From assembly GCA_900618795.1 (NCBI GenBank), contig UYJD01000020.1:1-64000 (forward strand): DNA of 64,000 bases. Direction: 5' to 3'. The stretch's first letter is position 1; every line of letters begins with the position of its first letter. This document shows, in pieces, positions 9,141 to 19,584 of this stretch. Origin of the DNA: Cyanodermella asteris (taxonomy: Eukaryota > Ascomycota > Lecanoromycetes > Ostropales > Stictidaceae). The notes below the pieces were generated by a model that did no database searches, was not told the DNA's origin, and was given only the letters and a program-made list of their open reading frames with translations. A program made the translations under genes and the position numbers.

Positions 9141-11648
9141 TCACTCGAATTCGACTCTCTGACCGGCTTTTTGCCTTGCTCTTTCTGCTCGTCTTCTTCT
9201 CCTGTTCTCCTCATATGTACTCATCTGGCTTCCCTGTGAGTCTGGAACGTTTGCAGGACTCATCGTGCTTCCTTGATTACTCAAGATCCCGGCGGGACTC
9301 TGGCTTGGTCTGCGCTGCCCCTGAATGGTGCTAACACTCCCCGGTGGCATCAAGCTTTGATTGCTCAAGATACCATGCGACTGCGCATATGGAGCTGACG
9401 GCGGAGCAGGTGGAGCTGGAAAGTTGCTTGGCCCTGCAGCCGGCGGCTGGGCTTGAGGCGGAGGAATGTCAGCAGTTGACCCAGCCGCAGCCGAATCAGC
9501 GTACGGTGGTCGCACCACTCGCGATGGAGAGTCCCTCTGGTCGGTCCGTCGCCATCGCTCGGGTTCGACATCGCTTAGGGCCGATCCGTTGCCGCTTCCA
9601 GCTCGCCTTCTTCGACTTCGATTGCGGGTCCGCTTGCTCTCGCGCTCCTTGGCCGCCTCTTCTTCTGTCAGCCGCCTCAGAGTTACGTGCCGGCCATCGG
9701 GATGCATGTTGAGCTTTACGCTGACCGGTGTTGCCGGAGACTGTTCACTCCGTCGAGCCTGGCTTGTGTCTCTGCGGTTCGGGCTGCTGTCGCGGCCTCG
9801 TCGACCTGCTACTGCACCCAACGCGGCTCCACCTGCCGCTCCCGCCAGCCCTGCTGCTGTCGTGTCGGCGACGCTGGGATGACCTTCACTGCGAGCAGGG
9901 AATGCTGTAGACGGCCGGCTTCCAGACGGGCTGTATGGGCCTGTTGCGCTATGAATCGGTGGTGGAGGCGCTAGGGAGGTCTGGCTCTGCGGCATCGCGC
10001 CCGACATCATATTCGGCGAAGGTGCCCCGGGAGCCCCCGGTGGGCCTGGCATGGGTAATGGACCTGTAGTCGAGGGCATCATCGATTCAAGACCACTTCG
10101 CGGATCTGCAGATGACTGTGCTGTTGTGGTGAATGACGCTCGTCGGCCTGGTTTCCCATCGCCGGTGAACTTCTTACTTCGCCGTCTCTGCACCGTCTCG
10201 TTCAAAGCGTCCGTTCTCTGTTGTTCAGCAATCCTCATCTGCTCTTTACGCTCTCGTCTCTTCTTGAAATCAAACATCCCCTTGGCCGCCCCAAGAAATC
10301 CGAGGCCCAGCAAACCATCCCTGATTCCTTTTCTTGGTCGGTATTTGCTGGGACTCCCACTCATGTAGCTGCTGCTCTCATCGGTATATGAAAGTGAGCT
10401 GTGGGTTCTTGTATGTGTTGGTCTCGTTAGTCGTTCTTGTGAATTTGGTGTGATCGGAGCGGAGGTCGCTGGACGAACAGGGGTATGTGGTGTCTGCGGT
10501 CTTCCAGCCTCAGCAGCCTCGAGCCTGCTCATTGTACCGCCGCTGGTCTGCGAGTAGTAGTCGCTGTAGTATTGTGAATCATAATCATGCTGCTCCTCCT
10601 TCCCTCGACCGAACTTCTTGCTAAGCCACCAGCCAATTCCTCCCACAACACCCAGTCCAAGTAGTCGATTTCTCCACGTATGTTTCTTGGGCTCGTCCAG
10701 GTGCTCCGAATGCTTTTCTGAAAGATGCGATATACCGGGTCGGTGGCTTGGACGGCCGGAAACTGCTTGACTTTGGTACTCACTGTACTCTTCTGATCCA
10801 TGCTCTGATCCCGACGGTCTTCTGTTCTTTCGGAATTTGTTCGCAAGGAAAGCGACAACTCCGCCAGCAAGAAGAGCTTTCCCGAATGTATGGTGGCCCC
10901 CGGGCTTTTCAGAATGCTCAATTTCTGTGCCGCTGACGTACGACGAACCTCCGACTGCGCGACCTTCCACATCGCGATTGCGCATGAAGTCGAGGATAAA
11001 GTATGCTGTGACCAATATGAACATGGCTACAGCGTACAGCACGAAAAGCGACAGGGGAGCGCCGTAGAGTGTCAGGCCAAGGGCTACCTGCACAACACCT
11101 AGAAGACCAATAACTCTCCCCACCCACTGATGTAGGACGATCCGCAGCGGCCTGTACACGTATTTCCTCCTCCTTGTCCCTTTGTAGTTGAGATAGCCTC
11201 CGATGAACTGGACGAGGATGAGAACGTACAACGCCAGCCCAATCTGGTGGTGTGGATTAGTCAGACTCCTGGCAGTTCCAACCGAAAACCAACCCAGCAC
11301 AAATATGACTGTCGTCAACAGTAACGTCAAGACTTGTGCCCAGATGTGTAGTCGAAGTTTCCAATACGGACTCTGCCAGTGGAATCGGTTGACCATGATC
11401 GCAAACGGGACCAGGAAGAGAAACGTGATGGCTGCTAGCACTCCGTGTGCAACTATCAGGTTGTAGTAACCAGGGAGATTTGCAAATCTTGCTCCCATGC
11501 CATTGTATCGAGTGGTGGCGTAGTTGAGACCTTGGAGGTTCGGTAGGAGGAAGGTATTTGACGAAGTGTCCCATGTGCCATCGCCGACTACCAGTGTGTC
11601 CGATGAGTATGTCGCGCTCCCCGCGGGAGTGAGATTGTCGGTCGACAT
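9141..11648 (-). CDS. Cytochrome b561-like multi-span membrane protein with long glycine-repeat/disordered tail
   Basis: An 835-residue single-exon protein. Residues about 60-220 form six hydrophobic spans with histidines at about 68 (VAHGVLAA), 101 (RLHIWAQ), 133-134 (NPHHQIGL) and 173 (LHQWVGR), the b561 arrangement in which four histidines hold two hemes for transmembrane electron transfer. The electron donor and acceptor cannot be read. The remaining 600 residues are unusual. Hydrophobic glycine-rich stretches, each followed by a basic cluster, recur at about 257-277 (LLAGGVVAFLANKFRKNRR), 329-347 (LLGLGVVGGIGWWLSKKF), 446-466 (LLGLGFLGAAKGMFDFKKR) and 598-617 (AAGLAGAAGGAALGAVAGRR), separated by serine/proline-rich low-complexity sequence. 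The ending is highly basic. Function beyond predicted heme binding is inference. It is divergent from the GT8-like gene. Confidence 0.85.
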   Translation of the reverse strand: MSTDNLTPAGSATYSSDTLVVGDGTWDTSSNTFLLPNLQGLNYATTRYNGMGARFANLPGYYNLIVAHGVLAAITFLFLVPFAIMVNRFHWQSPYWKLRLHIWAQVLTLLLTTVIFVLGWFSVGTARSLTNPHHQIGLALYVLILVQFIGGYLNYKGTRRRKYVYRPLRIVLHQWVGRVIGLLGVVQVALGLTLYGAPLSLFVLYAVAMFILVTAYFILDFMRNRDVEGRAVGGSSYVSGTEIEHSEKPGGHHTFGKALLAGGVVAFLANKFRKNRRPSGSEHGSEEYSEYQSQAVSGRPSHRPGISHLSEKHSEHLDEPKKHTWRNRLLGLGVVGGIGWWLSKKFGRGKEEQHDYDSQYYSDYYSQTSGGTMSRLEAAEAGRPQTPHTPVRPATSAPITPNSQERLTRPTHTRTHSSLSYTDESSSYMSGSPSKYRPRKGIRDGLLGLGFLGAAKGMFDFKKRRERKEQMRIAEQQRTDALNETVQRRRSKKFTGDGKPGRRASFTTTAQSSADPRSGLESMMPSTTGPLPMPGPPGAPGAPSPNMMSGAMPQSQTSLAPPPPIHSATGPYSPSGSRPSTAFPARSEGHPSVADTTAAGLAGAAGGAALGAVAGRRGRDSSPNRRDTSQARRSEQSPATPVSVKLNMHPDGRHVTLRRLTEEEAAKERESKRTRNRSRRRRAGSGNGSALSDVEPERWRRTDQRDSPSRVVRPPYADSAAAGSTADIPPPQAQPPAAGPSNFPAPPAPPSAPYAQSHGILSNQSLMPPGSVSTIQGQRRPSQSPAGILSNQGSTMSPANVPDSQGSQMSTYEENRRRRRAERARQKAGQRVEFE

Positions 11649-12743
11649 TCCGAGAGAACGAACTCTCGGAGCTCGTAGCGAAGGTGTGTCACGATCAGGA
11701 TTGGGCGGGCTATACGCCCAGCACGGTGGATGCGATCATGCGGTAAAGATTCGACCGGAGCAGTGGGCGGGTATATTGTGGACGTTGAGATCTGTAGTTG
11801 AACGCTGTCTCGAGATGGCTATGTTCAGATGAATGGCGCTGCAATGGTGGATGACGAAGTTTGAAGATGCAAGTCGGTATTTTTCGTGTCGGTGAGTGTG
11901 GCCGGTGGCTGGGAAAGACTGCCAATCGCGGATCGGCGGTGCGCGCAGTCGTTGACTTATAAGACGATGACCGTTGATGGAAAAACGACGGAGGATGCAG
12001 CGGTCAAAGATTGGGCGTACAATGTCTTGCTCTGAAACCCTGGGACACCAAGTAGATAGGTAGATAGTTCTTGGTGGGTTCGCTGGTAAGCCGGAGGCCG
12101 CTGCGGGCTTGCTTGGGCTGCGAGCGGTGACTGACAATCGACGCGTCGCCCGGGCAACATCATCAACATCAGCCCTGCCAGGGCTGCAAAGCGCTGAATG
12201 ACATCAACGCACAACAGTTCCCATGCGCTCACTTGCCATAAGGTTCGACGAGCATGTCGTTCATGTTTCCAGTCAAGAGAGAGCTGTACGGTCTATGTGA
12301 TGATCTGCTTTTAAGGGGAGGTCACTACCTACATGCCGAGTACGCCTATGAGAACGAACAGCGATCCGGAAATACATCTTTCCCTGACACCCACATTAAG
12401 GGTTGTTGGGTACAAGACGCTGAGCGGTTCTGTTGTAGCACGAAAATGAGATCATACAATATTTTGTAGACTCGAGTGGTCCATGTCTGCGCGTGCATCC
12501 CTGGGTTAGCCCGAATAGCTAAATTTGGAATCCAAGGTCTCAGCTTATCGATAGCGTTGCTCGGCCAGCCGTAGCCGAGATCAATACAGCAGCTCCACCG
12601 ATGGTCGGATTCACATCTACCACTAGAGTGAACACCGTTTCGCGACGTCTGCTGGGGCGCGAAACCGCGGGGAGACTTGAATATTGCGCCTGCTGGGCAT
12701 CCCCACTCATCTATACTTATTAAGACACAATCCAACATTCGCT
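11649..12743. promoter_or_regulatory. Divergent promoter region, b561-like / GT8-like genes
   Basis: About 1.1 kb between two divergent start codons. It contains two overlapping copies of GGTAGATAG/GTAGATAGG at 12052-12067, a motif that also recurs upstream of two other minus-strand genes in this window. No conserved coding frame was found. Confidence 0.5.
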
Positions 12744-13846
12744 ATGCTGTTGACCAGCAGTCAGGTCTCAGCGGCCTTGACAGCAGGGATAAGTGAGTTC
12801 CTCAATGGAAGCGCCAATTAGCATACCCACTAATACTCTCTGCAGTAATTCTCTGCACCTTTGCTCTATTCGTATCCGGACTCGTGCTTCAACGTCAATC
12901 AGTGAAGAACCTCAACGCAGTATTGCACCCGGCTGGAGGGCGAAAGGGACCATGGGAGAAGCTCGTTCACAAGGCAGCATTGGCGCTGGAAGGCAACGAC
13001 CTTGATTCCTACGAACTCGATGGCGGTGAGGAACCTAGCTTGGAGCAGATGGAAGAGCCGGTCGAAGTGGAAGAGGAAGAGGAAACCAGGATTCCGACGG
13101 AGCCCGACTGGTCGCGTCGAGCATACGTCCAGATGGTTAGCGACACTGCGGAAATTTGCAACGCAATCATGGGAGTGAGCACCTTGTCGGCACAGGGAAG
13201 TAGGCCGCGAAGAGTGTTGATATACCCTGCATCCTGGGACGGTTCCGCATCGGGGTCAATTGCGAGCGGTTTGCAGTTGATCGAGACGGCAAAGAGCGAG
13301 CATATGCTGGAGACCTTGACCACAGACCAAATCGCTTACAATGGGGAGTTCCTGACTGACCGGCTACTCAACCAAGACTTCGACAAGATCCTTTTCCTCG
13401 AACCAGACGGATTGATCTTGAACGCCACCAGGCTCGACCGCGTCTTCGATCTGAAGCTGGATAGGGAGACTCTATCGTTGGGGCCAGTATCGGAAACCTC
13501 GGCGACTTTACTTCAGCCACGTTTGTCGATGCATCCAAAGTATGAAGATGTCTATGGCAGCTCTGAGAGAGAAGTTGCCGATGGCTTAGTCGAGACTGTG
13601 GAGAGCATTAAGAAGTCGCGATCCATGGAAGACGCGTACAGCCAGGGCCAGTTTCTTGGCGACATTGGCTATATTCATTTCTGCGATCCCTACGTCGGCC
13701 AAGACGCTCAGCTTCCAGACGGAGAACTGAAAAGGAAGGACACCAAATCTGGTCACGGACTTGACAGGGTATCCCTCGAAGGCTTGATCAACGAAAGGTA
13801 CCAAGTCGACCGAGAAAGTGTCTGTGGTGGCGTCATGGTAGAATGA
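12744..13846 (+). CDS. GT8-like (glycogenin-type) glycosyltransferase, type II membrane protein
   Basis: Two exons, 12744..12792 and 12846..13846, give 349 residues. The 53-bp intron (GTGAGT...CTGCAG) splits the signal anchor, so the joined N-terminus is a hydrophobic helix (ILCTFALFVSGLVLQ) after a short polar start, typical of a Golgi type II enzyme. An acidic stalk follows. The lumenal domain contains RRAYVQMVSDTAEICNA, RRVLIYPASW and FDKILFLEPDGLILNATRL, which sits where GT8 enzymes carry the metal-binding DxD. Here that site reads EPDG, so the DxD is degenerate. GQFLGDIGYIHFCDP lies near the C-terminus. By family it would move a sugar from a nucleotide sugar; donor and acceptor are unknown. 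Confidence 0.75.
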
Positions 13847-14409
13847 GAGAATGCAAACACTAAACGACTGGAGCTTCCCTCGATCGCAATCTTTTGGATC
13901 TTGGAAACACACGACAGATCGGCCCCCGTGGCCCACGTGAGCCGATAAGGGTCATCTCGTCCACGTCATTCCAGGTACCTTCGCAACTCTTGATATCGCT
14001 GACGCTGTCAAGCAACACCCACTATCAAGAAAACTACATCGTTGGCTTCGGCCGCACAAATGGCCCCGGACTGTCTTCTATGCAACCAGGCTGTCCGATG
14101 GATCAGTGCCAGACCCAGATTTGACAAGCTCCCAACGCAATCGATTCGCTCGCTTTGGTCGACTCGGAACGAGCTGAGCCCAACCGGGCTATGAAGATGG
14201 AAACAGTGAAACTATCCACTTCACAAGCAGCTGCATCCTGCTGCCGACGGACCGTCACCGTCAAAGTAGAAGTGCGGGCGGAAAAATGGGCTTCTACCTG
14301 TGCATATGCTTATATAGTCATCCTCTGAGAGTTCTGATGAGCAAATTACAATGACCTAACGCCAATGAGCACGCATATACAATCTTGATTATTTCCTTCA
14401 CATGAGATC
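13847..14409. other. Intergenic, no gene recognised
   Basis: About 560 bp between the GT8-like gene and the decayed MDR oxidoreductase. Only short unconserved frames were seen. Confidence 0.5.
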
Positions 14410-15569
14410 GTGTCTAAAATACGAGGAGCGTGTCTCGTTGAATTCGGCAAACCGTTACATATAGGAACCACAGACAAACCACGGCCAGGGCCAACCGACG
14501 TCCTAATCAGGGTCGAGTCCTGCTCTCTGGTTCCAAACTCGGCAAATATTCTCAACGGACGGACGCCACTCACCCCACCGGAATTGCCATTCGTCCTTGG
14601 TCTGAACTTAGCCGGTGCCATCGAGGCTGTTGGTGACCATGTTTTGAATCTCAAAGTTGGGGATCGATGCTACGTGGATCCGTTTCTGACATGCAAAACC
14701 TGTCATCAGTGTCGCCCAGATATGTCAATCGAGGCTCTCGCTGGCAGCTAGAACTAACAAGCCGCAGGAAAGATCAGTCTCTGCGAGAATAGTTGCTTGA
14801 GAGGCTATTTTGCTATTGGACCGCCAGGAGGAAAGGAACATCTCGAACGCTACCCCATTGGCGGCCTATCAGGATACGTGCTCTCACCGGATGCGAACAT
14901 CGCGGTAATCCCACCAACCATTTCGTCGGATCTGGCAGCACGCTTCGGCTATGTAGGAACGTCCTACGCGGCACTGAAGAGGGCTAAAATAGGTCCGGGT
15001 AGGACCGTTCTCATCAACGGAGTGACAGGAATGCTGGGCTACGCAGCGGGGGCCATCGCGCTCGGTTTCGGCTGCGCGAAAATCTTGGGCATTGGTCGAA
15101 ATAGAGACCGGCTTCGAGATGTTGAGAAAATGTCACCAACAGGGCGAGTCAAGTCCAGTCGTCCGAGGATGGCATTGGATTGGCAGAGTGGGCAAAGAGC
15201 CACACAAATGGCAATGGTGTCGATGCATTAACTGACTGTCTTGGTGTCGGCGGTGATGCTGGAGGCACCAGCGACTTGGTCGGTGCTGTCAAAGACGGAG
15301 GCAATGTCGTTTTGACTGCTGGAGGTGCTGCTGGTGATATCACGCGGAGCTACTGGAACACAATGGCGCACCGCGTTGCAATTGTGGGCTCAGCCTGGTT
15401 CACCAGCGCTGATTTGGATGAGCTCATTGCGCTCGTTGCGTCCGGCCTGATTGACTTGTCCTTTATACAGCACCGCTACTTTTCTCTTGACCAGGTCGAC
15501 GACGCCTTCGAAGAAGCTGACAAGCGGCTCGGAGGTGCTGTGAACATTGTGGTACAGCCAGAGAAATAG
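14410..15569 (+). pseudogene. Decayed zinc-type MDR alcohol dehydrogenase / quinone reductase
   Basis: The sequence retains nearly a full MDR reductase: an N-terminal GroES-like part (VLGLNLAGAIEAVGDHV), the four-cysteine structural zinc loop split across two exons, the nucleotide fold (LINGVTGMLGYAAGAIALG) and a normal C-terminus. Three lesions argue against a working gene. The family start position is GTG (14410) and the only nearby ATG (14402) is out of frame. The intron at 14720..14767 has a perfect branch site (AACTAAC) and CAG acceptor and would restore CHQC-RPGKISLC in frame, but its first base is A instead of G (ATATGT). In addition, a one-base frame change lies near 15150-15160 between the GRVK and SSEDGIG segments. 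The host enzyme's substrate is not recoverable. Confidence 0.82.
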
Positions 15570-17131
15570 CTGCGAATAAATAATATATCGTGTCAAATCT
15601 CTTCTTTCTATCGACCGTAGATTAGTTTTCAAACACAACTAACCATCTTTCTTACACGCCCGCCAAATTGCACATGAGACAACATTGTTTTCTTTTCGTG
15701 CAGAGACGCAAATAAGTCGCACTCGACCATGCAATCAAGCCCCGACTCCATCGTCATGCCGCGAGCTCTTACTAGGTACTAGTAGGTAACGAGCGTCCTC
15801 ACTTGCTGACAAGTGGTCCCTCGGCGCAGGTAGCAGTTGGCTTACGGGTCAGCCGCCATTGAGGTTTAGTGCTCGACGGTAGGCGCAACGATGTCCGACT
15901 TGGCGTTGCTTCCGTTGAAAAGCGCCGGTCCTTCCGCTACCGAACCGAGCCAACCAGGTTGCCGACGCAGACTGGCTGCGCATCTTGGTTGGTGGCGGAG
16001 TAGTAGATGGGTGTGATTTTCTCGAGCGGTGTCGTGATGGAGCGAGCGGGTGATCTGCACGCCAAGACTCGATGCGACGTTCTCAGCAACGACATGTGTC
16101 GCCTGTCAAATTTTCTCCAATTTTCTCCCCGCCTGTAACCTTCTCCACGGTCGTGAATGACCCGTTTTTCACCTGCTTCCACAGCTGCACTGTCAGATGG
16201 TATGTCAGGGCTACATCGTGAGAGGCCATCGGCCCAATTCCTGCGCGGATCCGTACGACCGTTGCCGTAGAGCTGCCAGGCTAATACATGGTACCTTGGG
16301 TTCGAAAACTGAGGAACTCTTCGATTGATCTTCGAGGCCATTTGCTCGACCGACTCCTGGTGTCCCTTGGTATTGGCAATTATTTCTATGCTGTCTATTT
16401 CCATCACTGAAGACATGTGTGTGTTCGCTGCCTGTCGCCTTTTGGCTGTGGATTGTCATCGGCGCCCAGCCTGAGCAAGATCTAAGTTTTCGAGCTTGTA
16501 TGACTCCATAAATGCTACCCAGTCGCCCTCACACGCTGAAACATTCAAGATCCACTGAAGACCATTGCAGCAACGATGCTCTTGGCGGACAGCGGTGGCA
16601 CTACAAATCCCAGCCAGTGGCGTGCTTCTGTCCCCAGCCATTATTGGCCGCGGATGTCACCTCTGAACTTTTCAGTCCACCTTTTCGCCGCTCGTGGACG
16701 TAAGGCTAGGTCTCATCCTATACCACCATGGGCTCAGAAACGCTCTGAACATGCTGACTTTCTGATCGAATGCAGTGGTCGCTACGGGACCGGAAGGATT
16801 GACGGCATGAATTAAGGTAGCACCCGTAACTGAGCAAAGGTTAGCGGTGAGCATAATTCACCATCGCCTGCTCGCTCTGTCGTCTGTATGGTCCGTCAGA
16901 ACTCCTCACGCAGAGCCAAGTTGTTTGTCGTATTTTTTCCAATGTGACCTGATCACGACACTCAATCCATGAATTCAGCAATGTTTTGCACGCCCCCGCT
17001 CATTGCCAAGTTGTGTTCTTGCCGGCGGTAGTATATTTATTCTTCGAGCCGTGCCAGTCATTCACTCCCCACGTACGGCCGCCCATCTTCCCCTTAAGTC
17101 GTCAGCTCGCCACCGTCGAGTCTCTTCAAGC
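15570..17131. other. Intergenic with one decayed coding fragment
   Basis: About 1.56 kb before the MFS gene. It includes a decayed fragment (about 15866-16320, minus strand, listed separately). The right end is the MFS promoter, with an AT-rich TATA-like TATATTTA at 17032-17039, about 95 bp before the MFS start codon. Nothing else was recognised. Confidence 0.5.
15866..16320 (-). pseudogene. Unrecognised decayed coding fragment
   Basis: I do not recognise the family. On the minus strand a protein-like reading passes between frames. ITTPLEKITPIYYSATNQD and QPVCVGNLVGS are in one frame. The stretch before them (VAENVASSLGVQITRS) and the natural-looking C-terminus (VAEGPALFNGSNAKSD, then a stop at 15866) are in another. 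At least two frame changes are needed, so no single open frame carries it. Codon-like composition and the sensible ending suggest a former gene rather than noise. It lies next to another decayed gene. It could instead be chance, so confidence is moderate. Confidence 0.4.
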
Positions 17132-18736
17132 ATGGCTGATATTGAAAAGTCGGCTCCCAAGGCTGCCGTCGAGGTTGAGACGGCTTCCCAAAAGACTGCT
17201 GCCAGCCAGGACCATGATGTCGAGAAGAGTGCAGGATCTGGAACTCAGACTCCTGTCAACGAGGCCGAGACTCCTCAGGACCAGTTCCTCGTCAAGTTCG
17301 CCCCCGGAGACCCTGAAGACCCCAAGAACTGGTCTAACAAGATCAAATGGGCCGTCACGATCGCTTTGTCAGTCACCGGTTTCAACCGTACCTTGGTCTC
17401 GCTGGTGAGTCCCACCGTCTCGTCCGTCGATGCAAATACAGAAACTGACAGCCATTTCTAGATCATGGCTCCCGCCATTGGCACCATCGCAGAAGAGCTT
17501 CAAATGAGCACAGTACAGTCGACCATGTCTTTGTCCGTCTTTCTCCTCGCCACTGCCTTCGGTCCGATGATACTGGGCCCCCTCTCGGAGATGTATGGCC
17601 GCAAGAACCTCATTCACATCACAAACATCTGGTTCCTTGGCTGGAACCTTGTCTGCGGATTCGCCAACTCTGGTGGATTACTCATCGCCTCTCGTCTCCT
17701 TGCGGGCTTCGCTGCATCGGCTGTATATACTCTCAGCTATGGCGTCCTTGCTGATGTTTGGGCCGCCGAGCAAAGAGGTCTGTCGCTGAGCATGTACCTG
17801 CTGATTCCTCTTACGGGTGCTGCCATTGGCCCCATCTTGGGTGGCTTCATCGTCGAGTACACCACGTGGAGGTGGATGTTCTGGGCAACCACTATCCTGC
17901 AAGGACTTGCCGAGGTCGGTTTCTTGCCGATCACTCGAGAGACGTACGCACCTCTTCTTCTCCGTCGCAGAGCTCAAAAGCTTCGCGAAGAGACCGGCGA
18001 CACGCGCTACTATGCCGCCGTCGAGAAGCAAGAAGAAGGTAAGACGCTGGCGTGGAAGCTCAAGAACAGTTTTTCTCGACCAATTCGCTTGCTTGCCTAC
18101 CATCCCATTGTCCAGATCCAGGCCCTGCTCGGAGGTGTCAACTACGGTCTGTTGTACTTTGCCCTCACGAGTTTGTCAACCCTGTACCAGCGCGCCTATG
18201 GCGAGAGCACATCCATCTCGGGATTGCACTATATCGCCATCTGTCTCGGTGAGATCGTCGGTGCCGTCCTCAACGGCCCTGCCATGGACTGGGTCTACAA
18301 GAAGCTCAGAGAGCGCAACGGCGGCAAAGCAACTCCCGAGCTACGCGTGCCGCTGTTCATTCCATGCATCATCTTCACCCCCGTCGGTCTGTTCATCTAC
18401 GGCTGGGCCGCACAATACCGTGTCTTCTGGTTCGTGACAGACCTGGGCGCCTTCCTCTTGGCCATCGGCTGGCAGGTATTCGACACCACGCTGCGTGCCC
18501 ATGTCATCGACTCGTACCCGTCTCATGTTAGCTCGGCGTCGGCCGCCAACCAGCTGCTGAAGAGTCTATTCGCTTTTGGTTTCCCACTGTTCGCTGATCA
18601 GATGTATGGCACCTTGGGCTACGGATGGGGCAACAGTCTCTTGGCGTTCCTGTCCATGGGAACTTGCATACCAGCCACTTTTGTACTGTGGAGATGGGGT
18701 GAGAGGTTGAGGATGAAGAAGACGGACAGCTACTAG
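17132..18736 (+). CDS. Major facilitator superfamily drug/polyamine exporter (DHA1 type)
   Basis: Two exons, 17132..17404 and 17462..18736, give 515 residues. The 57-bp intron (GTGAGT...TTCTAG) is phase 0 and falls inside the first membrane span, between FNRTLVSL and IMAPAIGTIAEEL. Twelve spans are expected after a polar N-terminal tail of about 75 residues. Seen: loop 2-3 motif A as GPLSEMYGRKN, an R-rich motif before span 4 (ASRLLAGFAASAVYTLSYG), GAAIGPILGGFIVEY in span 5 (motif C region) and a cytoplasmic loop of about 70 residues between spans 6 and 7. Family role: proton-coupled export of drugs or polyamines at the plasma membrane. The substrate is unknown. Confidence 0.9.
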
Positions 18737-19584
18737 ATAGAGGTCAAGCGTGTACGCGACCGCATCTGCACAATGCTGCGCTATAATAGCAGCAAGGCAG
18801 ATCTTGCCAAAGTCAACGAGGCAAAGCTTTGACGGAAGAGCTATAATTATGAACTTTCATGAGAAACGAAAGAGGGAACAAAAAGGGACGGTGTTCGAAA
18901 TAGAAAGGAACCATCTATAGACTATCTCCTGCTGCACAAGCAACTGAAAAGCCGCCAGGACAGCAGCGGTTTCATGCAGGCTCACACCAAGCATTGAAAT
19001 TACCGATCATCCATGAATCAAAATTCAAATGCCGTGCTCATAAGGTGGAACACTTGAGTGTGTTAGTCCAGGTTGCTCCGTTCTTTTCGTTTCTATTTCT
19101 TTTCTTTCGGGAATTTCAATCCGCACGATGCTAGACGCGTTTGCGGTGGGGACACTGCGCACACCTAGTCTAATCGATAGCTGGAATTTCCTTTGATTGG
19201 CCAGGGATGACTTCAGGTACGATTCCAGTTCGGAAAAGTTCTCGTGCTTGTCAAGCTGAGGCCCAGCCGAAGGCTGAATCATGCCTTCAGCCTAATTCTC
19301 GAGCATAGGGGCTTTTTTAGGTGAGCACCTTCGCTAAACCAGTGTCACGTCGCCTGGAACCCGCGTCGGACCGGTAGTCCGCCAGCTGACGCTAGCAAGC
19401 GATCAACACTCTGAGGACTCAGTTCAGGCCGCACCACACCACAAGATATTGCGCCTGCAGTTCCACTCGGAGAGGCCTCGCAGTAAGAGTGTATACAGGG
19501 CCGAGGTTATGACCTGAAAACCTTGCCCGCAGCACCAGCCCTTAGCGGTCTCCCAGCGATGCCCAGCAGCCGAGCGCAACACCC
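18737..19584. other. Intergenic, MFS 3' end and VPS8 promoter
   Basis: About 850 bp between two plus-strand genes. No conserved frame, RNA gene or repeat was recognised. Confidence 0.55.

Noticed and set aside
14711-14767. GTCGCC as an alternative donor for the broken MDR intron
   Set aside because: It is in phase 1 but produces an immediate TGA when joined to the acceptor, so it does not rescue the gene.
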